A DNA stretch of 64,000 bases, from positions 39,828 to 103,827 of the forward strand of contig DAIDGR010000110.1 in NCBI GenBank assembly GCA_027452265.1, written 5' to 3'. The notes beneath the pieces are model-generated. The model saw nothing but the letters and a program-made list of their open reading frames with translations, was not told where the DNA came from and searched no databases. A program made the translations under genes and the position numbers. The stretch comes from Caulobacteraceae bacterium (GTDB lineage Bacteria > Pseudomonadota > Alphaproteobacteria > Caulobacterales > Caulobacteraceae). Shown here one piece after another: positions 38,574-49,141 of this stretch (the first letter of the stretch is position 1; every line of letters begins with the position of its first letter).

Positions 38574-39368
38574 CTATTCGAAGACAAAACCGTCATCGTC
38601 GGCATAGCCCTCGAGGAAGTCGAATACGGCGGCGCGGAACGCGGCGTGGGGAATGGCCGAAAAGTGGTCACAGCCGGGGAGAACCACCGCGCGCCCCTCC
38701 GGCAAGGCCGCCGCCAGAATGGCGGGGTCGCCCGCCAGATCATCTTGCGCGCCGGCGGCCACCAGGGTTGAGGGCGCCAGCCGCGCCAGGTCCGGGATCG
38801 TCGCGCCGGCGGCGACGCCGCGGCTGCAGGCTGCGAGGGCCGCACGATCATCGCCCTGGGCCTCGGCGAATTGCCGAAAACCTCTCTGGACAGGGTCGGC
38901 GATCGCTTCAGGATCATCGGTGAGCAGCGCCTCGGCGAGACTCATGGCCGGCGCCGGAGGCGGGGGGCCGAGAAGCCGGCCGCCAATGCCGCCCAGGACC
39001 AGCTTGTCGATCCGCTCTGGAGCCGCCAGGGCCGCGGCGAGGGCCAGATGGGCCCCCAGGGAATAGCCCATGAGGTGCGCCCGGCGAATTCCGGCCGCGT
39101 CCATCAGGCGAATGATGTCGCGCGCCAGCTCGACCCGGGCATAGCGTTCAGGCGCATGCGGCTTGTCGCTCTCGCCATGGCCGCGCAGATCGAAGGCCGC
39201 GACGCGATAGCCGGCCTGGGCGAAGGCGGCGTACCAGCCGAGGCGCCGCCAGTTCTCGGCGCGATTGGAGGCGAAGCCGTGCGCCAGGACCACGACGCCG
39301 CGGACCTCCCCGTCAGGAGCCAGGTCGTCATAGGCAAGGCGAAGGTCATCGACGACGAAATGGGCCAT
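38574..39368 (-). CDS. Alpha/beta hydrolase
   Basis: LAHGFASNRAENW, LRGHGESDKP, LMGYSLGAHLA nucleophile elbow, CDHFSAI. Confidence 0.93.
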   Translation of the reverse strand: MAHFVVDDLRLAYDDLAPDGEVRGVVVLAHGFASNRAENWRRLGWYAAFAQAGYRVAAFDLRGHGESDKPHAPERYARVELARDIIRLMDAAGIRRAHLMGYSLGAHLALAAALAAPERIDKLVLGGIGGRLLGPPPPAPAMSLAEALLTDDPEAIADPVQRGFRQFAEAQGDDRAALAACSRGVAAGATIPDLARLAPSTLVAAGAQDDLAGDPAILAAALPEGRAVVLPGCDHFSAIPHAAFRAAVFDFLEGYADDDGFVFE

Positions 39369-39436
39369 GGCGCGCGAGCCTAGCCGTCCAGGCCCGGTCG
39401 GGCCAGAGGCGCCTCCAGGAGGGCAGGGCCTTGAGT

Positions 39437-39931
39437 ATGGGGCGCCGCGCGTCCTATCTGCAGCATATGACGGGTGAGGAGGTCTTCATCGGCGGCTGGA
39501 CCCTGGCGACGTTGCGCGCGCGCAGCCAGACCGAGCGCCATCAGATCTGGCGCCGCGCCCGGGCCCTGCACTCGGCCGAGGGCAATCACCTGGCGCGCGC
39601 GATCGAGAGGCTGGGCCTGCCCTATCGCGAACCCGAGCCCTTGGCAGCGGACTCGCCGCTATTGGCGCAGATGAAAGCCGTGTTCGCCACCCCCGAGGCC
39701 CGGGCTGCGGCCCTTGAGGCGACGCTGGACGGCCTGCCGGCCCTGGCCGGCCTCGACCTCCTGCTGCATCAGACGCTGGGCGAGGCCTATCGGCAGGACC
39801 CGGCCGCGACGCCTACGGCCGAGGCTCTCACGGCCGAACTCATGACGGGCCTTGGCTATCAGGAGGGCCCGCGAAAGGACTTGCCCGCGCGCTGCGTCGC
39901 CCGCTCCGGGGTCTTCTGGCGGCGGGGATAG
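39437..39931 (+). CDS. Hypothetical protein
   Basis: Non-overlapping 165-codon ORF with balanced composition, MTGEEVFIGGWTLATLRARSQTERHQIWRRAR. Confidence 0.6.
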   Translation: MGRRASYLQHMTGEEVFIGGWTLATLRARSQTERHQIWRRARALHSAEGNHLARAIERLGLPYREPEPLAADSPLLAQMKAVFATPEARAAALEATLDGLPALAGLDLLLHQTLGEAYRQDPAATPTAEALTAELMTGLGYQEGPRKDLPARCVARSGVFWRRG

Positions 39932-39986
39932 GAGCCAAAGCGCGTTCGCGTCCGGACGCGGCTGAGCCCCCTGGGGGCGTCGCGCT

Positions 39987-40100
39987 GGAGCACGATGCGT
40001 TTCCGCGGACTCCGCGAAAGCGCTGAATCGGGCTCGGTCTAAGAGTCCTTGAGCGCGCTGCGACGCGCCGGATTGGTTCCGTCCAACCGCAACGCTGGCG
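39987..40100 (+). repeat. Interspersed 114-bp two-hairpin repeat, copy C (most diverged)
   Basis: GAGCACGATGCGTTTCCGCGGACTCCGCGAAAGCGCTGAATCGGGCTC...GAGCGCGCTGCGACGCGCCGGATTGGTTCCGTCCAACCGCAACGC. Confidence 0.85.
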
Positions 40101-40122
40101 GCGACAAGGCCTGGCGTCTCGG

Positions 40123-40160
40123 CCCAAACGAAAGCGGCGGACCGGTCTCCCGGCCCGCCG
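40123..40160 (-). terminator. Probable pnp terminator hairpin
   Basis: Stem GGCGGaCCGG-TCTC-CCGGcCCGCC, followed on the minus strand by CTTTCGTTT. Confidence 0.5.
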
Positions 40161-40189
40161 CCCATTGCGGCTGGTGCGTCGCGGGCGCC

Positions 40190-42331
40190 TCAGCCCTCGA
40201 CGGCGGCCTCCTGCTTGGAGAGGTCTTCGCCAGTCTCCTGGTCGACGACCTTCATGGAGAGGCGGATCTTGCCGCGGTCGTCGAAGCCCAGAAGCTTGAC
40301 CTTCACCATCTGACCTTCGCTGAGCACGTCAGAGACCTTGTTGACCCGCTCGCGCGCGATCTGGCTGACATGCACCAGACCGTCCTTGGCCCCGAAGAAG
40401 TTCACGAAGGCGCCGAAATCGACCACCTTCACCACCTTGCCTTCGTAGATCTGGCCGACTTCGGGCTCGGAGGTGAGCGACTTGATCCAGTCCACGGCGG
40501 CCTTGATCTTAGCCCCGTCGCTGGCGGCGACCTTCACCTGACCATCGTCGCTGATATCGATCTTGGCGCCGGTCTGGGCCACGATCTCCCGGATCACCTT
40601 GCCCCCGGTGCCGATCACGTCGCGGATCTTGTCGGTGGGAATGGAGATGGTCTCGATCTTCGGCGCGTGCTCGCCCACGTCCGCCCGGGCGCCGTCAATG
40701 GCCTTGGCCATTTCGCCCAGGATGTGCAGTCGGCCGGACTTCGCCTGGCCGAGCGCCTTGGTCATGATCTCCTCGGTGATGCCGGGGATCTTGATGTCCA
40801 TCTGCAGCGAGGTGATGCCGTCGGCCGTCCCGGCGACCTTGAAATCCATGTCGCCGAGGTGATCCTCGTCGCCCAGGATGTCCGAGAGCACGGCGAAGCC
40901 GTCTGACTCCAGGATCAGGCCCATGGCGATGCCGGAGACCGGCTTCTTCAGCGGAACGCCCGCGTCCATCAGGGCCAGCGACCCGCCGCAAACCGTGGCC
41001 ATCGAGGACGAGCCGTTGGACTCGGTGATCTCGGACACCAGGCGGATGGTGTAGGGGAAGTCTTCCTTGGCCGGCAACATGGGCCGGATCGCCCGCCAGG
41101 CGAGCTTCCCGTGGCCGATCTCGCGACGGCCCGGCGCGTTCATGCGGCCCGTCTCGCCCACCGAATAGGGCGGGAAGTTGTAGTGCAGGAGGAAGCTTTC
41201 CTTGTAGGTGCCCTCCAGGGCGTCGATGAACTGCTCATCATCGCCGGTGCCCAGGGTGGCGACCACCAGGGCCTGGGTCTCGCCCCGGGTGAACAGGGCC
41301 GAACCGTGGGTGCGCGGCAGGACCGAAACCTCCGAGACGATCGGACGAACCACATCCACCGTGCGACCATCGATGCGCTTGCCGGTTTCCAGGATCGAGC
41401 GGCGGACCACATCCGCTTCGCAATCCTTGAACACGCCGGACAGCTTGGCCGGCTCATAGCCTTCGGGATTGGCTTCTGAACGGGCCAGGGCCTCGAGAAC
41501 CTTCTTCTTGGCGGCGCCCACCGCGTCATGACGCGCACCCTTGGCGGTGATGGCGTAGGCGGCCTTGAGGTCCTCGCCCACGAGCGACTTGACCTTGGCC
41601 TTGATGGCGTCGGTGTCCTCGGGGGTGAAGTCGAAGGGCTCCTTGGCGGCGTGCTCGGCCAGTTCGATGATCGCGTCGATCACCGGCTGGAAGCCCTTAT
41701 GGGCGAACATCACCCCGCCCAGGACCTGCTCCTCGGTGAGCTCCTTGATCTCGGACTCGACCATCATCACCGCGTCGTTGGTGCCGGCGACCACCAGATC
41801 CATGCGGTTCGCCGGATCCTTGATCTGATCGAGGGTCGGGTTGAGCACATACTGGCCGTCGATGAAGCCTACCCGCGCCGCGCCGATCGGGCCCATGAAG
41901 GGCACGCCCGACAGGGTCAGGGCGGCGGAGGCGGCGACCATGGCGACGATGTCCGGATCAACCTCGAGATCGTGGGACAGAACCGTGACCACCACCTGGG
42001 TCTCGTGCTTGAACCCCTTGACGAACAGGGGGCGGATCGGGCGGTCGATCAGGCGGGAGACCAGGGTCTCCTTCTCGGAGGGCCGGCCCTCGCGCTTGAA
42101 GAAGCCGCCGGGGATCTTGCCCGCGGCGAAGGTCTTTTCCTGGTAGTTGACGGTCAGGGGGAAGAAGTCGAGGCCGGGCTTGGGAGCCTTGTCGAACACC
42201 ACGGCGGCGAGAACCGTCGTCTCACCATAGGTGGCGAGAACCGCGCCGTCGGCCTGCCGGGCGATGCGGCCCGTCTCCAGGGTAAGGCGGCGACCGCCCC
42301 ACTCGATGGATTTGCGCTTGATATCGAACAT
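40190..42331 (-). CDS. pnp: Polynucleotide phosphorylase
   Basis: [40 protein letters not shown] and S1 domains. Confidence 0.98.
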   Translation of the reverse strand: MFDIKRKSIEWGGRRLTLETGRIARQADGAVLATYGETTVLAAVVFDKAPKPGLDFFPLTVNYQEKTFAAGKIPGGFFKREGRPSEKETLVSRLIDRPIRPLFVKGFKHETQVVVTVLSHDLEVDPDIVAMVAASAALTLSGVPFMGPIGAARVGFIDGQYVLNPTLDQIKDPANRMDLVVAGTNDAVMMVESEIKELTEEQVLGGVMFAHKGFQPVIDAIIELAEHAAKEPFDFTPEDTDAIKAKVKSLVGEDLKAAYAITAKGARHDAVGAAKKKVLEALARSEANPEGYEPAKLSGVFKDCEADVVRRSILETGKRIDGRTVDVVRPIVSEVSVLPRTHGSALFTRGETQALVVATLGTGDDEQFIDALEGTYKESFLLHYNFPPYSVGETGRMNAPGRREIGHGKLAWRAIRPMLPAKEDFPYTIRLVSEITESNGSSSMATVCGGSLALMDAGVPLKKPVSGIAMGLILESDGFAVLSDILGDEDHLGDMDFKVAGTADGITSLQMDIKIPGITEEIMTKALGQAKSGRLHILGEMAKAIDGARADVGEHAPKIETISIPTDKIRDVIGTGGKVIREIVAQTGAKIDISDDGQVKVAASDGAKIKAAVDWIKSLTSEPEVGQIYEGKVVKVVDFGAFVNFFGAKDGLVHVSQIARERVNKVSDVLSEGQMVKVKLLGFDDRGKIRLSMKVVDQETGEDLSKQEAAVEG

Positions 42332-42358
42332 GAGAGAAATCTCTTTCCTAACGGGCGT

Positions 42359-42380
42359 CCGAAGGGCGGATTCCCTTCGG
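42359..42380 (-). promoter_or_regulatory. pnp leader hairpin (rpsO-pnp intergenic), possible RNase III/PNPase autoregulatory element
   Basis: Perfect 8-bp stem CCGAAGGG-CGGATT-CCCTTCGG upstream of pnp ATG at 42331. Confidence 0.4.
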
Positions 42381-42502
42381 GACGGACGGGGCGGGGCCGG
42401 GCCCTAAGCCCCGGCGCCAAAAGCCCCATCCTTGGCGGGCCGGACGGATCGCGCCGGGCCCGCGTGACGACCGCTGGAACGTGCGGCCGCGAAACAGCGG
42501 GT

Positions 42503-42772
42503 CTACCGACGAAGTCCCAGAGACCCGATCAGGGTCTGGTAACGGGCCTCGTCGGAGGCCTTCAGGTGATCAAGCAGGGACCGACGCTGCGAGACGAGCT
42601 TGAGCAGCCCGCGGCGCGAGTGGTTGTCCTTCTTGTGCGTCTTGAAGTGCTCGGTGAGGTTGGCGATGCGCTCGGAGAGGATCGCGACCTGGACTTCGGC
42701 CGAGCCGGTGTCGCCTTCGGAGCGCGCATAGGTGCGGATGAGCTCGCCCTTGCGATCGGCGGTGATCGACAT
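42503..42772 (-). CDS. rpsO: 30S ribosomal protein S15
   Basis: [52 protein letters not shown]. Confidence 0.99.
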   Translation of the reverse strand: MSITADRKGELIRTYARSEGDTGSAEVQVAILSERIANLTEHFKTHKKDNHSRRGLLKLVSQRRSLLDHLKASDEARYQTLIGSLGLRR

Positions 42773-42790
42773 CGTGTTCCTTTCGCTCAG

Positions 42791-43717
42791 CTAGAGATGG
42801 AAGACCCGTGTGGGTGTGAGCGCGCCCGCACGTGCCTCGCAAAGCGCCACGAGCCGACCCCTCGAATGGGCGGAGACGATCCGGGAGGCCGGGAGCCTTC
42901 CCATCAACGGTTCCGCTTGGCGGGGGAGCAGCACGACCTGGCGGCCCTGCATCAATCTGAAGGCGTCTTCGTCGGTCACGGCCAACGCCGGGATGTCGTC
43001 CAGCGCGGTCTCGACCGGAAGCAAAGCCTCCAGCAACGCGTCCCTATGACACAGAGCGTCCAATGTTTCCAGCGTGATCCCGTTCGACGCGCGAAACGGA
43101 CCCACGCGGGTACGGCGGAGCGCGCAAACATGCCCTTCCGCACCCAGGGCGGCGGCGAGATCGCGCGCCACGGCCCGGACATAGACGCCCTTGCCGCAAT
43201 CCATCTCCAGCGTGATGTGATCGGGGTCCGGGGCCGCGACCACGGCGAGGGCGTCGATGCGGACCTGCCGCGGCGCCAGCTCCACGTCCTGTCCTTCGCG
43301 GGCGAGGTCGTAGGCGCGCGCGCCATTTATCTTGAGGGCGGAAAAGGCGGGGGGCGTCTGCCAGACCTCGCCGACGAAGGCGCCAAGGGCCGCGGCGACG
43401 GCCTCCGCGGTCGGCCGCACGGCCGACGTCGCCACCGTCTCGCCCTCCGCATCAAGGGTCGTTGTGCTCTCTCCCCACGCCAGGGTGAAGCGGTAGGTCT
43501 TGGCCGCCTCGGTCATGAAGGGGATGGTCTTGGTGGCTTCGCCCAGCGCGATCGGCAGGACGCCATCGGCCAGGGGATCGAGCGTGCCGGCGTGGCCGGC
43601 CTTCTGGGCGTTGAACAGGCGCCGCAGGCGCCCCACGGCCGGGGTCGAACCCAGGCCACGCGGCTTGTCCAGGCAGATCCAGCCGGAGATCGCCTCGCCC
43701 TTGCGGCGGCGTCCCAT
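42791..43717 (-). CDS. truB: tRNA pseudouridine(55) synthase
   Basis: [38 protein letters not shown]. Confidence 0.97.
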   Translation of the reverse strand: MGRRRKGEAISGWICLDKPRGLGSTPAVGRLRRLFNAQKAGHAGTLDPLADGVLPIALGEATKTIPFMTEAAKTYRFTLAWGESTTTLDAEGETVATSAVRPTAEAVAAALGAFVGEVWQTPPAFSALKINGARAYDLAREGQDVELAPRQVRIDALAVVAAPDPDHITLEMDCGKGVYVRAVARDLAAALGAEGHVCALRRTRVGPFRASNGITLETLDALCHRDALLEALLPVETALDDIPALAVTDEDAFRLMQGRQVVLLPRQAEPLMGRLPASRIVSAHSRGRLVALCEARAGALTPTRVFHL

Positions 43718-44151
43718 TATGCGGGCTCGTCAGGCTCTGGAGAGTCGGGGTCTGGCGCAGCGAGGTCCGCGCGGACCTTGGGATCGTCGAACAGGGCCGA
43801 CATGTGCGCGGCGGCGGCGAAGCTTTCGTCGTGCAGGAAGCGCAAATCGGGGGTGAACCGCATCTCGATCAAGGGACCCAGCCGCCCCCGAAGAAACCGG
43901 GCCGAACGGTTGAGGGCGTCCACCACCGCGGTGGCGTCGCCGCCGCCGAGCGGCTCGACGAAGCAGACCGCGTGGCGCAGGTCCGGGCTCATCCGGACCT
44001 CGCTGACCGTCACCGGATGATCCTGAAGCGCGGGATCGTCGAGGGTCTCGTGGCGGAGCACATCCACCAGGGCATGGCGGATCACCTCGCCGGCGCGAAG
44101 CTGACGTTGGCTGGGGCCGGCGGCGCGGCCGCGACGGGCGGGACGGGACAT
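43717..44151 (-). CDS. rbfA: 30S ribosome-binding factor A
   Basis: SQRQLRAGEVIRHALVDVL, VTVSEVRMSPDLRHAVCFV; upstream of truB. Confidence 0.93.
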   Translation of the reverse strand: MSRPARRGRAAGPSQRQLRAGEVIRHALVDVLRHETLDDPALQDHPVTVSEVRMSPDLRHAVCFVEPLGGGDATAVVDALNRSARFLRGRLGPLIEMRFTPDLRFLHDESFAAAAHMSALFDDPKVRADLAAPDPDSPEPDEPA

Positions 44152-44235
44152 GGCGGGGACCTCCCCACAAAGGGACGCCGCCTTAAGCGCAAGCCACGCC
44201 CCTGTCCAGAACGATGCGCCGGCCCTGCGCCTGAC

Positions 44236-45747
44236 TTAGAGCGGCGGCAGGCCCAAGCGGGTCCAGCTCTCACTCACCCGGGCCACCACCTCGGGGTCCA
44301 TGACCATCGGCCGGCCCCATTCGCGCTCCGTCTCGGGCGGCCACTTGGTCGTGGCGTCAAGGCCGATCTTTGAGCCGAGGCCGCTCTTGGGCGAGGCGAA
44401 GTCCAGATAGTCGATGGGCGTGTTCTCCACCAAGGTCACATCCCGCGCCGGATCCATGCGGGTGGAAAGCGCCCACATCACGTCCTTCCAGTTTCGCGCA
44501 TCGATGTCATCGTCCACCACGATCACCCATTTGGTGTACATGAACTGCCGCAGAAACGACCACACGCCCATCATCACGCGCTTGGCGTGGCCCGGATAGG
44601 CCTTCTTCATCGACACGACGGCGATGCGATAGCTGCAGCCTTCGGGCGGTAGCCAGAAGTCGACGATCTCCGGAAACTGACCCTGCAGGAGGGGAATGAA
44701 GAGCTCGTTGAGCGCCTCGCCCAGGACGCTCGGTTCGTCTGGCGGGCGGCCGGTATGGGTGGTCAGATAGATCGGGTCACGGCGCATGGTGATGGCGGTG
44801 ACGTGGAACACCGGGAAGCTCTCGACGCTGTTGTAATAGCCGGTGTGGTCGCCATAGGGCCCCTCCTCGGCGTACGCGTCGAGACGCACCTCACCCTCGA
44901 TGACGATCTCGGCCTGGGCCGGGACCAGCAGGGGCTGAGTCTTGGCGGGGACCAGTTCGGCCTTGGCCCCGCGCAGGAGGCCCGCGAACTGGTATTCCGA
45001 TAGGGTGTCGGGGGTCGGCGTGACCGCCGCCAGGATAACGCCCGGATCCGCGCCGATCACGGCGCAGGCCGGCAGGGCGTCGGGCTTTCCGGCGGCCTTC
45101 CATCGCCGATAGTGCTGGGCCCCGCCCCGATGCGCCAGCCAGCGCATGATCGCCCGATCCTTGCCCAGAACCTGCATGCGATAGACACCGAGGTTGAAGG
45201 CGTCCTCACGGGCGGCGGAGGGCCCCTTGGTCACCACCAGGGGCCAGGTGATCAGCGGCGCGGGCTCGCCCGGCCAGCAGGTCTGGATGGGCAGGCTCTG
45301 AAGATCGATCGCCTCGCCCTTGAGCACCACCTCCTGCACCGGCGCCCGCTTGACCACCTTGGGCGCCATGCCGAGCACGGCCCGGGCCAAGGGCCACATC
45401 TCCACCGCCTCCTCCAGGCCGCGCGGCGGCAGGGGCGAGCGCAGCTGGGCCAGGAGCTCGCCCACCTCGCGCAGCTCGGCGGCGCTGGCGCGGGACTGTC
45501 CGCCCAGAGTGACGCCCATGGCCACGCGCTTGACCGTCCCGAACAGGTTGGCGAGACACGGGATGGGCGAGAGTTCGCCATCCGCGCGCAGGACCTGTTC
45601 GAACAGGACCGCCGGCCCGCCCTTGGCCACCAAGCGCTGGCAGATCTCGGTGATCTCCAGGACCGAGGAGACGGGTTCGCGCACGCGCACCAGCTCGCCT
45701 TCGCGCTCAAGCGCGGCGATGAACTCGCGAAGATTGCGGTAGGCCAT
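44236..45747 (-). CDS. UbiD family decarboxylase
   Basis: [116 protein letters not shown]. Confidence 0.96.
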   Translation of the reverse strand: MAYRNLREFIAALEREGELVRVREPVSSVLEITEICQRLVAKGGPAVLFEQVLRADGELSPIPCLANLFGTVKRVAMGVTLGGQSRASAAELREVGELLAQLRSPLPPRGLEEAVEMWPLARAVLGMAPKVVKRAPVQEVVLKGEAIDLQSLPIQTCWPGEPAPLITWPLVVTKGPSAAREDAFNLGVYRMQVLGKDRAIMRWLAHRGGAQHYRRWKAAGKPDALPACAVIGADPGVILAAVTPTPDTLSEYQFAGLLRGAKAELVPAKTQPLLVPAQAEIVIEGEVRLDAYAEEGPYGDHTGYYNSVESFPVFHVTAITMRRDPIYLTTHTGRPPDEPSVLGEALNELFIPLLQGQFPEIVDFWLPPEGCSYRIAVVSMKKAYPGHAKRVMMGVWSFLRQFMYTKWVIVVDDDIDARNWKDVMWALSTRMDPARDVTLVENTPIDYLDFASPKSGLGSKIGLDATTKWPPETEREWGRPMVMDPEVVARVSESWTRLGLPPL

Positions 45748-45830
45748 GGCCGCTCCCCAAGATCGGACGCCGACATAAGGCCGCCGGGGAGGACCTGTCA
45801 CCTCGTGATGAGAGGCGGTATGGCGTAATC

Positions 45831-46055
45831 ATGATCCGCTTTGATCTTGAGGACCTTCCGCCCAAGGCCGCCGCGCGGCTCAGGGATCTGGCCGAGGGCG
45901 AGACCCTGCTTCTGGTGGAGCACGGCCTGGTGGTCGGCGCCCTGACCGCGACGTCGACGCCGGATCAGGACGCGTCGCCGCCGCCGCCCGACCCCGACGC
46001 GTCCATGGAAGAGGTGCTGGACCACTTCAAATCGATCATCGACGAGGCGTTCTGA
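45831..46055 (+). CDS. Hypothetical small protein (Phd/antitoxin-like sequence feel)
   Basis: MIRFDLEDLPPKAAARLRDLAEGETLLLVEHGLVVGALTAT...; sits in a coding-free gap. Confidence 0.6.
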   Translation: MIRFDLEDLPPKAAARLRDLAEGETLLLVEHGLVVGALTATSTPDQDASPPPPDPDASMEEVLDHFKSIIDEAF

Positions 46056-46073
46056 GCGGGGACTCCGATCGCC

Positions 46074-47396
46074 CTAATGCAGCTTGACGCTAGGGGTCGG
46101 ACCCCGGCCGAGCAGGCTGACCAGGCTGCGCCAGGCCACCACCCCGCCCCCATGCAGGGCGGCCTCGTGCATCTTGTAGAGCGAATCGTACATCAGGCGG
46201 GCGAACATGCCCTCGACCATGACGCCGCGCCCGACCACGAAGCCCATCAGGTTGCCCACCGTGGAATAGTGGCCGAGTGAGACCAGGGAGCCGAAGTCGT
46301 GATAGACGAACGGCTTGAGGGGTTCGCCGCGCAAGCGCCGGGCGATCTGGCCCAGCATGTGGTCGGCCATCTGATGCGCCGCCTGGGCGCGGGGCGGCAC
46401 AGGCGCATCGAAGCCTGGACGCGGGCAGGCGGCGCAATCGCCCATGGCGAAGATGTCCGGATCGCGGGTGACCTGCAGGGTCGGTTCGACGACGAGCTGG
46501 TTGATGCGATTGGTCTCCAGCCCGTCCATGTGAGCGAGCACCTCCTGCGCCTTTACCCCGGCCGCCCAGACCACCAGCTCCGCGGGGATCTCCGTCCCAT
46601 CGGCGAGCCGCACGCCCGTGGCGCTGACCTCGGCCACCCGCGCGCGGGTGCGGACATCCACGCCCAGTTCGGTCAGGAGCTTGTGCGTGGCGTCGGAGAT
46701 GCGGGCGGGAAGAGCCGGAAGGATACGCTCAGCGGCCTCGATCAGGATGATCCGCACGTCCCGGGCCGGGTCGATCCGGTCCATGCCGTAGGCGAGCACA
46801 GCCCGCACCGTGCGATGCAGCTCGGCGGCCAGCTCGGTCCCCGTGGCGCCGGCGCCGATGATCGCCACGCTGAGTTGACCGGGCCGCAGGGGCGTCTGCT
46901 GAGAATTGGCCCCAAGGCAGGCATTGACGAGGCGCCGGTTGAAGCGCGCGGCCTGCTGCTGGGTTTCCAGGGGAATGGCGTATTCCGCCGCTCCGGGCGT
47001 ACCGAAATCGTTGGTGACGCTGCCGATCGCGAGGACCAGCGTGTCATAGGAGATGTCGCGGGCCGGCATGATCTGGCGGCCATCCTCGTCGACGACCGCG
47101 CCGAGCTTCAGCGCCTTGGCCTTGCGATCGAGGCCCGCGACCTCGCCCAGGGCAAAGGTGAAGCCGCGCCAGCGGGCCTGGGCGAGATAGTTCAGTTCGT
47201 GCTGTGACCGGCGCAGGCTGCCCGCCGCCACGGCATGAAGCAGGGGCTTCCAGATATGGGTGCGGCCCCGGTCCACCAAGGTGACCGCCACTTCACCCGA
47301 GCGGCTGTATTTGCGCCCCAGCTTGGTCGCCAGCTCAAGGCCTGAGGCGCCCCCGCCGGCGATCACGATGCGATGTGCTCTCGTTGGCCCCGTCAT
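46074..47396 (-). CDS. Type II NADH dehydrogenase / NAD(P)/FAD-dependent oxidoreductase
   Basis: RIVIAGGGASGLELATKLGRKY, AIIGAGATGTELAAELH, FAMGDCAACPRP; start MTGPTRAHR. Confidence 0.93.
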   Translation of the reverse strand: MTGPTRAHRIVIAGGGASGLELATKLGRKYSRSGEVAVTLVDRGRTHIWKPLLHAVAAGSLRRSQHELNYLAQARWRGFTFALGEVAGLDRKAKALKLGAVVDEDGRQIMPARDISYDTLVLAIGSVTNDFGTPGAAEYAIPLETQQQAARFNRRLVNACLGANSQQTPLRPGQLSVAIIGAGATGTELAAELHRTVRAVLAYGMDRIDPARDVRIILIEAAERILPALPARISDATHKLLTELGVDVRTRARVAEVSATGVRLADGTEIPAELVVWAAGVKAQEVLAHMDGLETNRINQLVVEPTLQVTRDPDIFAMGDCAACPRPGFDAPVPPRAQAAHQMADHMLGQIARRLRGEPLKPFVYHDFGSLVSLGHYSTVGNLMGFVVGRGVMVEGMFARLMYDSLYKMHEAALHGGGVVAWRSLVSLLGRGPTPSVKLH

Positions 47397-47451
47397 GTCT
47401 GCCCCCCGGGGCCTCAGGGCCCGTGACATCAAAGAGGTAGAGCGCCTGCGC

Positions 47452-47811
47452 TCAAGGCGAAAGGGGCGATGGCCCGCAGGACGTCCCGGCGCCCGCGGAG
47501 ATTGCGGCTGAGGCCAGCCGCACGGGCTGGCCGTGCGGTGTTCGCTCATAGGCCTGGGCCCAGGCTTCGCGGCGGGACGACAGGGTGGCGGAGTCAAATT
47601 CGCCCATGGCGAGGAGACAGGCCTCCAGGGCGCAGACCACAGCATGGTGATAGGCGTCCGGCGCATCGGGATCGGCGCCGGAGGCAAGGGCGGCGCCGAG
47701 GCTCGTGGCCCACGCGCCGCGGGTCAGGCGCCCCGCATCCTGGAGGGCCACGGCCAGGGCGAAGGCCTCGGCCTGCCAGGGCTCGGTGAAGGCCTGGTCA
47801 TGGGTCGTCAT
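47452..47811 (-). CDS. Nitrile hydratase accessory protein
   Basis: EPWQAEAFALAVALQDAGRLTRGAWATSLGAALA, immediately downstream of the beta subunit. Confidence 0.9.
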   Translation of the reverse strand: MTTHDQAFTEPWQAEAFALAVALQDAGRLTRGAWATSLGAALASGADPDAPDAYHHAVVCALEACLLAMGEFDSATLSSRREAWAQAYERTPHGQPVRLASAAISAGAGTSCGPSPLSP

Positions 47812-47815
47812 GGAC

Positions 47816-48472
47816 TCAGACCGGCTCAAGATAGGGCTCCCACAGGTCGAGATGGACGAGGCTCGGCGCCTGGGCGCGGTCGCCCCAGAGCTCACAAGCG
47901 TCAAAACGGACCTGGTAGAGAGGCTGGGGGTCCTCACCCCGTCCGTGGGCGTTGGAATCGGGCAGGACGTGAACGCCATGCAGGCGAGCAATCACGCCGA
48001 CATGGCCGCGCGCATAGCGCGGCAGGCGGGTGTGCCCGGGCGGGTTCAGGTGGCGCGCCCGTACCTTGTCGCCGACGGCGAAGCGCGGGGGACGGACCTG
48101 AGGCCGGTGGGCGGGGCCGCCAAGGTTCAGTCGCGCGACCATGGCCTTCGCGTTCACCGGCGTCGCGCGGGGCGCCGCTGGGTCGGCCCGGCCGCTGGAC
48201 AGCTCCTGAGCGCTGATCAGACCCTGCTTGACGAGCAGATCGGTCAGGGCGGCGAACCAGCGCCCGTAATAGGGCATGGGCAGATAGTCGGTCGCGGGCA
48301 GGCTCTCGCGGTGGAAGCGGGACTCATCGAGCGTCCAGCGCCCCTGCGCGCCGGCGGCCAAGGTGAGGGCCAGGACGCGGGCCTCCCAGGGCGCGTGGAA
48401 CAGGGCGGCCTCAGGCCGCGCATCGATCGGCCCCATTCCGTCCATCCCGCCCATGTCGTGCACGCCGTTCAT
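47816..48472 (-). CDS. nthB: Nitrile hydratase subunit beta
   Basis: [65 protein letters not shown]. Confidence 0.95.
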   Translation of the reverse strand: MNGVHDMGGMDGMGPIDARPEAALFHAPWEARVLALTLAAGAQGRWTLDESRFHRESLPATDYLPMPYYGRWFAALTDLLVKQGLISAQELSSGRADPAAPRATPVNAKAMVARLNLGGPAHRPQVRPPRFAVGDKVRARHLNPPGHTRLPRYARGHVGVIARLHGVHVLPDSNAHGRGEDPQPLYQVRFDACELWGDRAQAPSLVHLDLWEPYLEPV

Positions 48473-49125
48473 GCGCCCCGCCCCCTCGAGCGTGGCTCTG
48501 GGATCAGGGCGGTCCCGACCATGCTATCGCGGCTCACCAGGGCGGCGAGATCGTCCTCGCTCCAGCCACCAGTCCCGGCGGGTCGCTCCGGGATGACCAG
48601 GTAACGGACCTCGGAGGTGGAATCCCACACGCGCACCTCGGTCGTGGCCGTCAGGCTGACGCCAAATTCGGCCAGAACGCCCCGCGGATCGCTGACCGCA
48701 CGGGCGCGATAGGCGTTGGACTTGTACCAGGCTGGCGGCAGGCCCAGAACCGGCCAGGGATAGCAGGAGCACAGGGTGCAGACGACCAGGTTGTGCACGC
48801 CGGGGCCGTTTTCCACCGCCACCATGTGCTCCCCGCCTCTTCCGCCATATCCGAGTTCAGCGATGGCGGAGGTGGCGTCGGCGCGCAGGCGCTCAAGATA
48901 GGCCGGGTCGGTCCAGGCCCGGGCCACGACCCGCGCCCCGTTCCGGGGGCCTATGCGGCGCTCATAGGTCTCGATGATGGCGTCCAGGGCGGCCGGGTCC
49001 ACCAGCCCCTTCTCCACCAGCAGGGACTCCAGGGCCTTGACGCGCAGGGCCATGTCCGACGGCAGCGTCTGGCCGCCCCCGCCTTCATGGGTGTGGTCGT
49101 GCGGATGGTCATGGTCGTGCGGCAT
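48469..49125 (-). CDS. nthA: Nitrile hydratase subunit alpha, Co-type, His-rich N-terminus
   Basis: [31 protein letters not shown] metal-binding motif (CTLCSC); [21 protein letters not shown]. Confidence 0.96.
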   Translation of the reverse strand: MPHDHDHPHDHTHEGGGGQTLPSDMALRVKALESLLVEKGLVDPAALDAIIETYERRIGPRNGARVVARAWTDPAYLERLRADATSAIAELGYGGRGGEHMVAVENGPGVHNLVVCTLCSCYPWPVLGLPPAWYKSNAYRARAVSDPRGVLAEFGVSLTATTEVRVWDSTSEVRYLVIPERPAGTGGWSEDDLAALVSRDSMVGTALIPEPRSRGRGA

Positions 49126-49141
49126 GCGGGTGGGTCCCTCC

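Noticed and set aside
41528-44020. 830-aa plus-strand ORF
   Set aside because: Antisense to pnp/rpsO/truB/rbfA; composition (His/Gly/Arg/Asp rich, no domain feel) is typical of spurious antisense frames in high-GC DNA.
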